DNA of 64,000 bases from Datura wrightii (Eukaryota; Streptophyta; Magnoliopsida; Solanales; Solanaceae). Position 1 is the stretch's first letter, and every line of letters begins with the position of its first letter. The DNA lies in the NCBI GenBank assembly GCA_035772735.1, contig JASDFA010000016.1, forward strand, positions 145,402,501-145,466,500, written 5' to 3'. Below the pieces are notes generated by a model. That model was not told the DNA's origin. It searched no databases and saw nothing but the letters and a program-made list of their open reading frames with translations. Position numbers and translations under genes: made by a program. This document shows, in pieces, positions 56,244-64,000 of this stretch.

Positions 56244-57464
56244 ATGGCCAGCCGACAAGATAAAGGCAAGGGTGCTTCAACCTCAGGCACCGGCAGAAAG
56301 AGAATGAGACTGGGCACTGCTGTCCCAGCTGCACCTGCGGTTCCACGCGGTCAACACCGCCGATACGGAACACGATGGGTTACCGATGAAGGGAAGAAGT
56401 GGTACGCAAAGCATAAGGAGAACAAGTACTTCCCGGAGGAATATATTGCAAGGGAACCACTCGCACAGGAGTTCCCTCGCATCGTACAGAGGATTGAGGC
56501 AGCTGGGCTCAGCTTTATTTTTCAGGAGCCCAAGGAGTGCAACCTTCACTTGGTCCGGGAATTTTATGCCAACTGGAACCCGGCCATCAGAAGCCACACT
56601 ATTAAAATCAGAGGGCAGATTGTCACTCTGGAACCCCAGCAGCTGAATGCCATCGTTGGAGCGCAGGACACAGACGCCCACGTTCTCCGCCAGCTCAACA
56701 TCACCCCACCGTACGCCGACATCAGACGTACGTTGTGTGGGGCTCGATCCACAGCCCGGTGGAGTAGACACAAAGAGAGGGGTTACCACCAGACTCTGCC
56801 TTATTCGCAGATGAACAGGGAGGCCAGAATCTGGCTAAAAATTGTATGTTCGTGTTTGATCCCGGGAGTACATATGACAGACGTGACCCGGGACCGTTTC
56901 TGCCTGGTGTATGCCCTTATGAAAGGGCTTGAGATTAATGTGGGGGCGGTTATAATATCCGCCATGAAGAGAGACAGACTACACCAGGGCCACAGATACG
57001 GGTTTGGCGGACTCATCACCACCTTCCTCCGAGGCCTCGACGTTGAGGAAGAAGCCTTGGATTACATTCCGCAGTTGGAGCGGAGGGCCCTTGATGTGAC
57101 AAAGACCAAGGCCCACGACACTACACACGGACCTGTGCTGACTCTGGGCGAGCGACATGCTCGTGACGACCAGTATATGGCCCGTATGTTCGGTATGCAG
57201 ATGCTGCAGCTACGGATAGGTGGGAGACCAGCCACCGAGGATGAATTATGGCAGCTGGAGCTGGACTACCCTTTTGGCGAGAACGCCAGAGCTTTATGCA
57301 AGGTGGGGCCAGCCTTTGTGGAGCCGACTGACGACGACGTCCCTACTGATGAGGAGACACGTCGTGAGGACTCTAATGTGGAGTCCGATGACGGCGAGGG
57401 AGCTGATTCAGATATGGGCGACGAGGCCGCAGCACCGGATGAGGAAGTCGAATATTTCGACTGA
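56244..57464 (+). CDS. Element E second gene, plant transposon-associated protein
   Basis: 406 codons, uninterrupted. I believe it belongs to the family annotated as putative plant transposon protein (Pfam PF20167), whose biochemical function is not known to me. N-terminus (1-45) basic and low complexity with GRKRMRL, possibly a nuclear signal. The core from about 46 to 340 includes YGTRWVTDEGKKWY, LVREFYANWNP, a Trp/Arg-rich stretch (ARSTARWSRHK), RIWLKIVCSCLIPG and TRDRFCLVYALMKGLEI. The C-terminus (about 355-406) is strongly acidic with many Asp/Glu and no basic run. It has no RT, integrase, env or protease motif. Start chosen at ATG 56244 because of the acceptor and Kozak context; the frame is open slightly upstream. 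GC content is higher than in the surrounding leader. Confidence 0.8.
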   Translation: MASRQDKGKGASTSGTGRKRMRLGTAVPAAPAVPRGQHRRYGTRWVTDEGKKWYAKHKENKYFPEEYIAREPLAQEFPRIVQRIEAAGLSFIFQEPKECNLHLVREFYANWNPAIRSHTIKIRGQIVTLEPQQLNAIVGAQDTDAHVLRQLNITPPYADIRRTLCGARSTARWSRHKERGYHQTLPYSQMNREARIWLKIVCSCLIPGVHMTDVTRDRFCLVYALMKGLEINVGAVIISAMKRDRLHQGHRYGFGGLITTFLRGLDVEEEALDYIPQLERRALDVTKTKAHDTTHGPVLTLGERHARDDQYMARMFGMQMLQLRIGGRPATEDELWQLELDYPFGENARALCKVGPAFVEPTDDDVPTDEETRREDSNVESDDGEGADSDMGDEAAAPDEEVEYFD

Positions 57465-57509
57465 GCAGGGAGTTTCACCACCCAAAATTTTGTGCTTTGT
57501 ATTTTTGTG

Positions 57510-57545
57510 AACACTGGGGACAGTGTTCGATTTAAGTGTGGGGTG
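57510..57545 (+). promoter_or_regulatory. Hairpin and internal polypurine-like tract
   Basis: AACACTG-GGGA-CAGTGTT is a perfect 7-base stem (57510-57527), followed five bases later by TTAAGTGTGGGGT. The same tract word is at 56149-56160 (TAAGTGTGGGGT) and at the true tract 59359-59370. The leader before gag also has GTGAACACTGG (52510). Confidence 0.7.
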
Positions 57546-59337
57546 GGGAGTAGTTAGGTGCTGGGTCATAGGCTCTAAATCTGCTGTATATTCTTCCTTG
57601 ACATTTATGTATGTCTGTGCTTTCCCTGTTGTTGTGAACTGATTTGTGAATGATGTGTATATATTTGTTTGTGGCTAATGATGTGTGTTTTTAAAAAAGT
57701 TATGGTTGCCTTTGTAAATATTTTGTAAATTTTGTAAATATTTTTTTTCTCTATCGATATGATCGATATTTTTCAAATTTTTTGCGAAAAGATGTTGCAC
57801 TTATCAACATATTTTGTAAATATTTTTTTCATCGAAATGATCGATGTGTTGCAAAAATTTTGAAGTTTTATTTTTGGGTTTCTCGGAGTTTGTTTTCGGT
57901 TCTTTTACCGAGAATAGTCCCATTGAACCGATGTCATAGTTAGTGAACATTCCCTATGATGGATGGATGACGACCGTCTTAAGGGAAATGTAGTCGATAG
58001 GAGTAGCTGTTCTGTTTTTAGTTTCTTTGGTGGATTGCATCAATAAACTGTAGTTGCTTATGGTTGCTAAAATTTTGTTGCGTGTGTAATTGATGTTCGA
58101 AATGTGAAAGTGATTCGTTTGAAAGCATGTAATTGTGTAAATATGTTGAGTTACCTAGGCTATAGAATTTGGTTCATTATGATTGAGGCTTAATCTTGAA
58201 TTCATGTAATTGACTAATTAAAGAGTTTGTGAATGCATCTTGATTCGAGCATGTGCATGAAGTGTGAGTGAGGTTTTGCTATTCCATGTCATTGTGAATT
58301 GTCTAGAACTTGCCTGGCGTGTATACAAAGCGAAATGAAGGAGGTGTAGTGTCGGAAAGGATGTAGGCATTTCTTTGTTTTAACCGTTAGTTTCCATTGT
58401 TTTCTTGTCAAATTCTACCTTTTTATATGTTGTATACCCTAGTCAGCCCGTTGAGCCTTTAGCCGATTTCTTTCTTTTGTCCAGAATTGTATGAACTAAG
58501 CTTTATTCCTTCTTTTCATTAGCCTTAAAGTCTATAAGAAGCTCTTAAGCGCTTACAAAGAACAGAAAATTGTTTCGCAAAGTGTTAAAGAGTGAAAAGA
58601 GTGAAAAGAAAAGAAAAGCAAAGTGAGGAAAGAAAAGATGATGTTGAAGAGGCACTAGTTGTAATTAAATGAAATTGAGGGTACATGAAAACCTTCCGTT
58701 TGGGGTCAAGTGTGCCTGATGAAATGGGCTGTATGAAAGTAAACCAGCATGAATGGGAGAAAAAGAGAAAAGAGAGGAACAATGTCCATGAGTCGATGGG
58801 AATGAGTTGAAAAGGCGCTTAAGGATGCTAGCGACTATTATTGGCTAATCCAATATATATATACTAGATCCATAGCCCAGTTACAACCCATTAAAAGTCC
58901 TATTTGATCCTACACTACATTTCTTTATATTAGTGGAGTAATACACTAAGGGCAAGCCTATGGGTCATGACATGATGCATGTGAATTCTTTTGGGAGAGA
59001 GAGTGAAATTAATTTTTATATGCCCCTACTTGCATGTTTGTGTGCTGCACGAGCATAAAAGGGGAAGTTTCTCTCGAGTTGTGAGGGTACAAGCTTGATG
59101 AAAGATTGATTTTCGTGTCGGACTTCTTGATTAGTTGATTTGCATGAGTTTGCCGATATCAAGAATCAATTCTTAAAAGTCTAGGAAGCCTCGATGTATA
59201 AAGGTCATTGTCTTGTACGACCAAGCATGTTTTCTTGATGATTTGCAAAAATCGAATAATCGGTATGACCGTAACGTAAATGGTTTCACCATAGTGACAA
59301 AGGTTGAGATGTGATGTGCATGATTTGTGTATGTGTT
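57546..59337 (+). other. Element E 3' noncoding region
   Basis: No gene. An AT-rich near-duplicate about 60 bases long at 57715-57775 and 57810-57865 has TTTTGTAAATATTTTTTT and ATCGAT words. From 57960 to 58560 the sequence matches the old Athila-type remnant at 2520-3110 in several blocks. The minus-strand open frame at 58585-58782 is low complexity. Confidence 0.75.
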
Positions 59338-59373
59338 ATTCGAGGACGAACAAGGATTTAAGTGTGGGGTAAG
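59338..59373 (+). promoter_or_regulatory. Pre-tract word and polypurine tract of E
   Basis: ATTCGAGGACGAA at 59338-59350, then AAGGATTTAAGTGTGGGGTAAG directly before the 3' LTR in two short blocks. The word is identical to that of the minus-strand fragment at 5761-5773, which belongs to a different clade. Confidence 0.8.
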
Positions 59374-60840
59374 TGATCTTGGGCAGATTTATATGCCCAA
59401 GTGATACTCAAACGTATCATTTTTACCTTGTTTGTTGTGCAATGTGTATATAATATCATGTATTTGGTAATAAAATGCGAATTTATACTAACCAACATGA
59501 TTAGCATTTGTTTTGCAGGATAATGTGATTTTTAAGAGCTAAAATGCGTGTTGGAACTATGTCGGAGTTGGACTTGGATGCGAGCGTGGAAAAGACCTCG
59601 GATGGCATATTTTACACTGGCTCCGCGATGGTGCCGTGCCACGCTGCCATCGCGGTAGCACACTACCTGGAGAGGAAATTAATTGGCAGATTCCAGTGAG
59701 GCCTCGCGACAGCTCCGTGGCACGGAGACAGGCCTCCGCGATGGCCTCCGTGCCACGTTGAGGCTAATTATCCGGACCATGCAATTTCCAGAGAGGGTCC
59801 GCGTCCACGCCGTGTCACGGAGGCAGTGCTCCGCGTTGGCCTTCGTGACACGTTGCTTGTTATTCCGGGAAAAATTTCCCACTAGTATAAATAGCACACT
59901 TAGGTTATTTTTAAAGGGGAGTTTTTTAGTTTTAGTTTTTTTTAGCCTGAGTTCAGAAGTGGGAGCAGGAACGTGGTTTTGTGGCAGTTGAAGAATAGAA
60001 AAGATAAGAGTTTTCTTCTCTTCCCTTCTTCTTTCCTTCAATTGTATGCATGATTCACACTCATTCTAGGATGATTAATCCAAGAATGAGTGGCTAATTC
60101 CTTTCTTGCTGAGGTTTTGAACTTGTGTAATGAATTTTGGTAATAATTGATATGGTTTCTTCTTCTTCTTGCATGTTGTTCTATTAATTCTTGTGCTTAT
60201 TACATTCTTGATTGGCCACCATTAATGTATATCTAAAAAGTCCAATTTCACTCGAGAGAGCATGAAATTGAAAAGTTGTGAATTAATAGGGTATTGTTCT
60301 TAACTTGATTTGGGAAAATTGGGTTTTGATGTGCTTTCTTGATAGAAATATACTTGAAAGCCGTATTAGTCAATTTAGGAACCGGAATTGTAGTGTTAGG
60401 TCATAAATTGCATTTGATCACAGAAATGTAGACGAATGGTTTATGAATCTAAAGTGAAATTAAATACGGAAGTTTTAATTTCTAGGCAAACGTTCTTGGC
60501 TAGCAATATGAAGAAGAAGATGACCAAATTATCATGATTATCAAGTTCATTACTCGTTCTTAACCTTGGCATGTGCATATCCATTGTCTAAACTCAACGT
60601 AAATAGTAGTTATTAATTTTAGTAGATAATTAGTTTAGAAACAAAACTCACTCAAATCTTGGTTGGATTGTTGTTAACATAGTTAGAAATAGAATAGAGA
60701 TATAGTAAACTAGGCAGTTTTGCATATCTAGAGCAGCCTCCTTGGATCGATACTTGGCTACTTAGCCACTTTATTACTTATTTGACCACGTACACTTGCG
60801 TGTCAGTGTATAATATATACCGAGCAGCAGAGCGCGAGCA
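59374..60840 (+). repeat. Element E 3' LTR
   Basis: Same as the 5' LTR with about 13 substitutions and an extra GTGCATAT near 60574. It ends GCGAGCA at 60840. Confidence 0.95.
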
Positions 60841-60845
60841 GTTAC
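60841..60845. repeat. Target-site duplication of E, right copy
   Basis: GTTAC, identical to 50910-50914. Confidence 0.95.
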
Positions 60846-60954
60846 TTCATCCGATCTTTTTCCGGGTCTTTCTTTAGCACTTATGGCTTTCAAATATGCT
60901 TAACCAACGTGCGAATAGGTCATCTAGGTGTCGGGAATCTTACGGGGTATAACA
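60846..60954 (-). repeat. Element D 3' LTR, right part
   Basis: The outer end of U3: TTCATCCGATC to CGGGGTATAACA, the minus-strand start TGTTATACCCCG. With the left part the LTR is 2582 bp. Confidence 0.85.
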
Positions 60955-61224
60955 TTCTTCCCCCCTTAAGAACATTAGTCCTCGAATGTAAACTTCTATC
61001 TAGAGGTCTTCTCAACTTACTCAACTTGTTTTAAGACAATTTCGGCAGAGTTTCCCCTGTAATATGGACTATCCCAAAAACCTAAAACGCAGAAAAGTCC
61101 AATACAGGTACTGCACACAGTACTTTAAGATTCACTGGATAGCTAAACATCAATCTTTCTCATTTATACATACATAACCATAAGATACTGCATAAATAAT
61201 AATACAGACATACCTGTCGCCTAA
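60955..61224 (-). promoter_or_regulatory. Element D polypurine tract and 3' tail
   Basis: TTCTTCCCCCCTTAAG (60956-60971) is the tract on the minus strand. TTAGTCCTCGAAT at 60976-60988 is the pre-tract word with one change. The remaining tail to the integrase stop is noncoding. Confidence 0.8.
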
Positions 61225-62027
61225 CTAGGCCTTGAATAAGTGAGGATATCTAGTTTTCATATCTTCCTCCGCCTCCCAAGTCATCTCCTCTCGGTTCCTG
61301 TTACGCCACAATACCTTGACAGATGCAATATCTTTAGTTCTCAATCTACGAATCTGTCTGTCTAAGATAGCTACTGGAACCTCTTCATAGGCCAACTCTT
61401 CTGTAAACTGAATATCCTGGACTGGGACTACTCTGGATGGGTCTCCTATGCATTTCCTCAGCATAGATACATGGAAGACCAGATGAACGGATTCTAATTC
61501 TGGAGGCAAGTTCAACTCATATGCTACTCGGCCTATCCTTCGACGAATCTGATAAGGCCCAACAAATCTTGGACTGAGCTTGGCTTTCTTGTCGAATCTC
61601 ATCACCCCTTTCATCGGAGATACTTTCAGAAATACCCAGTCATTCACATTAAATTCTAGGTCTCTGCGTCGTACGTCAACATATGATTTCTGGCGGCTCT
61701 GTGCAGTCAGTAGGCGTTCTCTGATAAGCTTCACCTTCTCCTCTGACTGCTGAACAATATCTTGCCCGGACAATGCTGATTCTCCTATTTCAAACCAGCC
61801 AATCGGCGATCTGCATTTTTGCCCGTATAAAGCCTCGAAAGGCGCCATCTGAATAGCCGAATGATAGCTATTATTATAAGCAAATTCAATTAACGGCAAA
61901 TGCTCATCCCATTTACCACCGAAATCTAGCACACACGCTCGCAACATATCTTCGAGCATCTGAATAGTGCGCTCCGCCTGTCCATCTGTCTGAGGGTGGA
62001 ATGCTGTGCTCAAATTAATCTGCATCC
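61225..62027 (-). pseudogene. Element D integrase, distal half with chromodomain-like tail
   Basis: An open 266-codon segment of a broken gene. INLSTAFHPQTDGQAERTIQ, then PLIEFAYNNSYHS with the distal catalytic Glu (residue 47), ALYGQKCRSPIGWFEIGE, the RFVGPYQIRRRIGRVAYELNL segment, VFHVSMLRKCIGDPSRVVP, ILDRQIRRLRTKDIASVKVL and the end NREEMTWEAEEDMKTRYPHL. This is the Tekay type tail. It is cut from the upstream part by a frameshift near 62035. Confidence 0.95.
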
Positions 62028-62582
62028 CTAGACCTCTCTAAACGACTGCCAGAATCTAGCTGTAACCTGTGCTCCTCTATCTGAAATAACGGATACCGGT
62101 ACTCCATGCAACCTGACTATTTCTCGGATATACAACTCCGCATAATCTTCGGCCAAGAAGGTAGTTTTTACTGGCAAGAAATGGGCTGATTTTGTCAATC
62201 TGTCAACTATCACCCATATAGAGTCATGTCTGTGTCTGGTATGAGGTAATCCTGCCACAAAATCCATATTTACTGCCTCCCATTTCCAAAGAGGCACAGC
62301 TATATCCTGAGTTAACCCGCCTGGTTTCTGGTGTTCCGCTTTTACCTGTTGGCAGTTATGACACTGGGCTACAAATTCAGCAATTTCTCTTTTCATTCCT
62401 GGCCACCAATAATTCTCCTTAATATCATGGTACATTTTTGTCGCACAGGGGTGGAGGGAATAGCAGGCGTAATGTACCTCGTTCATAATCTGCTGGCGGA
62501 GCCCCGAAACATCTGGAACACATAGGCGACCTTTACATAACAGCACTTCTTCCTCAGTTACCTGAAAATCTGGCGCTTTACC
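62028..62582 (-). pseudogene. Element D integrase, zinc and catalytic part
   Basis: The reading frame continues from RNase H past the TAG at 62585-62583. The open part has LLCKGRLCVPDV, EVHYACYSLHPCATKMYHDI, WWPGMKREIAEFVAQCHNCQQ with the zinc-binding His and Cys, WVIVDRLTKSAHFLPVKTTF (first Asp) and VSVISDRGAQV (second Asp). It ends WQSFREV at the frameshift. Confidence 0.95.
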
Positions 62583-63176
62583 CTACTGGATTCTGTCTTT
62601 AAGCTGGACCAGGTCGGGATCCTCATATTGCCGTTCTTTCACTTCCACAACTAATGATGACACGGCGGTGTTCTGAATTACCGCTCTACAGTCCTCTGTT
62701 TCTGCTACACGGATGGCTAGGCTAGCTAACTGATGTATCTCCCTGACCAATTCCCGCTGCTCGGGATGCAAATACGCCAAACTCCCCATGGACTTACGAC
62801 TGAGAGCATCTGCTACAACATTGGCTCTCCCTGGGTGGTATAGAATATTCACATCATAGTCCTTTAACAGCTCCAACCAGCAACGTTGCCGCAGATTCAA
62901 CTCCCTCTGAGTGAAGATATACTGTAGGCTCTTGTGATCTGTGAAAATATCAACATGGACGCCGTACAGGTAATGCCTCCACATTTTCAAGGCGTGGATC
63001 ACTGCGGCTAATTCCAGGTCGTGGGTAGGGTAATTCTTTTTGTGTTTCCTCAGCTGTCTGGAAGCATATGCAATCACTTTACCGTGTTGCATCAACACAC
63101 AACCCAACCCGACGCCTAATGCATCGCAATACACCGAATAACCTTCTGTATCTTCCGGCAATGCTAACACTGGGGC
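62583..63176 (-). pseudogene. Element D RNase H and linker
   Basis: VLALPEDTEGYSVYCDALGV with the first Asp, GCVLMQHGKVIAYASRQL, KKNYPTHDLELAAV with the Glu, VHVDIFTDHKSLQYIF with the second Asp, LELLKDYDVNILYHPGRAN and the linker with ALSRKSMGSLAYLHPEQREL. It ends at TAG 62585-62583, after RIQ, probably once a Gln codon. It is separated from RT by a one-base loss near 63177. Confidence 0.95.
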
Positions 63177-63979
63177 GAGGTTAACCTGTCTTTCAGTTCC
63201 TGGAAGCTCTGCTCGCATGCCTCTGTCCACTGAAACTTTGTTGTTTTCTGTGTCAGTTTAGTCAGAGGTGCCGCAATAGTCGAGAACCCTTCAACAAACC
63301 TCCTGTAATATCCTGCTAATCCCAGAAAGCTACGGACTTCAGTCGGAGTGGTAGGCCTAGGCCATGATTTAACTGCTTCTATTTTTTGCTTGTCAACTTG
63401 TGTACCAGCATCCGACACAATATGCCCCAAAAAGGCTACTGAATTAAGCCAGAATTCACACTTAGAAAATTTAGCATATAACTGGCGGTCCCTGAGGATC
63501 TGGAGCACTGTCCGCAAATGAGTTCGGTGATCTGCTTCAGAGCGAGAATACACCAGAATGTCATCAATGAATACTATTACGAACAGATCCAGGAAAGGTC
63601 TGAAAATACTATTCATCAGGTCCATGAATATTGCTGGGGCATTCGTTAACCCAAAGGACATAACTAAAAATTCGAAGTGTCCATATCGAGTCCTGAATGC
63701 CATTTTAGGAATATCTCTTTCATGTACTCGAACCTGGTGATATCCGGACCACAAATCAATCTTAGAAAAGTATCTGGCTCCCTGCAACTGATCAAATAAG
63801 TCATCAATTCTGGGAAGCGGGTACTTGTTCTTCACTGTGACTTTGTTCAATTGCCGATAATCTATGCACATACGGAGTGAGCCATCTTTCTTTCTCACAA
63901 ACAGGACTGGCGCACCCCATGGAGAAGTACTTGGCCTGATGAAACCTTTATCTAGCAAATCTTTCAACTGCTCCTTCAA
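63177..63979 (-). pseudogene. Element D reverse transcriptase
   Basis: Copies element RNA into DNA. One open frame of 271 codons runs from 63979, with the true N-terminal protease part beyond the window. FIRPSTSPWGAPVLFVRKKD, LRMCIDYRQLNKVTVKNKYP, KIDLWSGYHQ with Asp 75, MSFGLTNAPAIFMDLMNSIF, VIVFIDDILVYSRS with Asp 139-140, FSKCEFWLNSVAFLGHIVSD (thumb) and SFLGLAGYYRRFVEGF. All catalytic residues are present. The frame ends early at the one-base deletion near 63177. Confidence 0.95.
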
Positions 63980-64000
63980 CTCTCTGAGTTCTGCAAGAGC
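63980..64000 (-). other. Window edge inside element D pol
   Basis: The plus-strand CTCTGAGTTCTGCAAGAGC continues the RT entry region (the ALAELRE-type segment before KEQLKDLL) on the minus strand. Gag, protease and the 5' LTR are expected to the right. Confidence 0.7.

Larger units (their letters stand above)
50915..60840 (+). mobile_element. Element E: complete non-autonomous Athila-type element
   Basis: 9926 bp with 1459- and 1467-bp LTRs, a perfect GTTAC duplication, an Asp-tRNA primer site, gag-protease (52538-54910), a second gene (56244-57464) and a polypurine tract. There is no reverse transcriptase, RNase H or integrase anywhere between the LTRs, so enzymes must come from another element. 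I count 13 substitutions and one 8-base indel between the LTRs, about 0.9 percent. At the often-used 1.3e-8 per site per year this would be about 0.3-0.4 million years (inference). Confidence 0.95.
48442..64000 (-). mobile_element. Element D: Tekay-like, minus strand, carries E
   Basis: The 3' LTR (48442-50914 and 60846-60954, interrupted by E) is followed by pol from 60955 to the window edge in reversed order. Gag, primer site and 5' LTR must lie beyond 64000. The left flank CAGTT would be the target duplication in B. Pol has one frameshift at about 63177, one stop at 62583 and one frameshift at about 62035, otherwise long open frames, so D is younger than A, B and F. Confidence 0.85.

Noticed and set aside
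56283..56789. 168-codon minus-strand frame opposite the second gene of E
   Set aside because: Antisense shadow of a GC-rich coding region; no motif and no independent promoter signs.
56244..57464. Envelope-like gene, as proposed for some Athila elements
   Set aside because: No signal peptide, no transmembrane segment and an acidic C-terminus. It looks like a soluble, possibly nuclear protein.
1..64000. CRISPR arrays, tRNA, rRNA or bacterial operons
   Set aside because: None seen. tRNA-like matches are only the primer-binding sites of the elements, and repeats are LTR or minisatellite in nature.

Overview
The window reads as plant nuclear heterochromatin, most likely from a eudicot and probably Solanaceae (the family is inferred from the look of the LTRs, not tested). 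I see no host protein-coding gene, tRNA, rRNA or CRISPR. Almost every base belongs to Ty3/gypsy LTR retrotransposons inserted into one another. Two clades are present: chromoviruses of the Tekay/Del type (initiator-Met primer site, gag-PR-RT-RNaseH-INT order, integrase ending in a chromodomain-like tail), and Athila-type elements (Asp-tRNA primer site, a different gag).

Layout. 1-3430: a very old Athila-type remnant. 3480-7257: decayed LTR and gag pieces, mostly minus strand. 7258-9608: 5' LTR of a minus-strand element (G), head to head with element A. A (+) is the oldest host: its 5' LTR is 9609-10553 plus 24736-25843 and its internal region 25844-29830. F (-, 10554-24730, TSD CTACA) split A's LTR and was itself split by a solo LTR (16229-20675). 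B (+, 29831-48441) entered A's integrase. C (-, 36308-46318) entered B's integrase. D (-, 48442-64000 and beyond) entered B's 3' LTR. E (+, 50915-60840, TSD GTTAC) entered D's 3' LTR. The A>B>D>E chain gives a relative time scale. E's LTRs differ by about 13 substitutions and one 8-base indel. C's LTRs differ at about 27 of the first 240 aligned bases.

A, B, C, D, F and G all carry stops, frameshifts or lost catalytic residues. E is the interesting one: a complete young insertion with no RT, RNase H or integrase, so it must be mobilised in trans. It has a nearly open gag-protease (one TAG inside the protease) and an intact second gene of 406 codons. Upstream of that gene sits what looks like a private promoter (the same word array as in E's U3, then a TATA-like box) and a 705-nt leader intron. 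The window also shows two features shared across clades: a 13-base word, ATTCGAGGACGAA, 20-23 bases before the 3' LTR in every element whose 3' end is visible, and arrays of short near-palindromic words in the U3 upstream of the TATA box.
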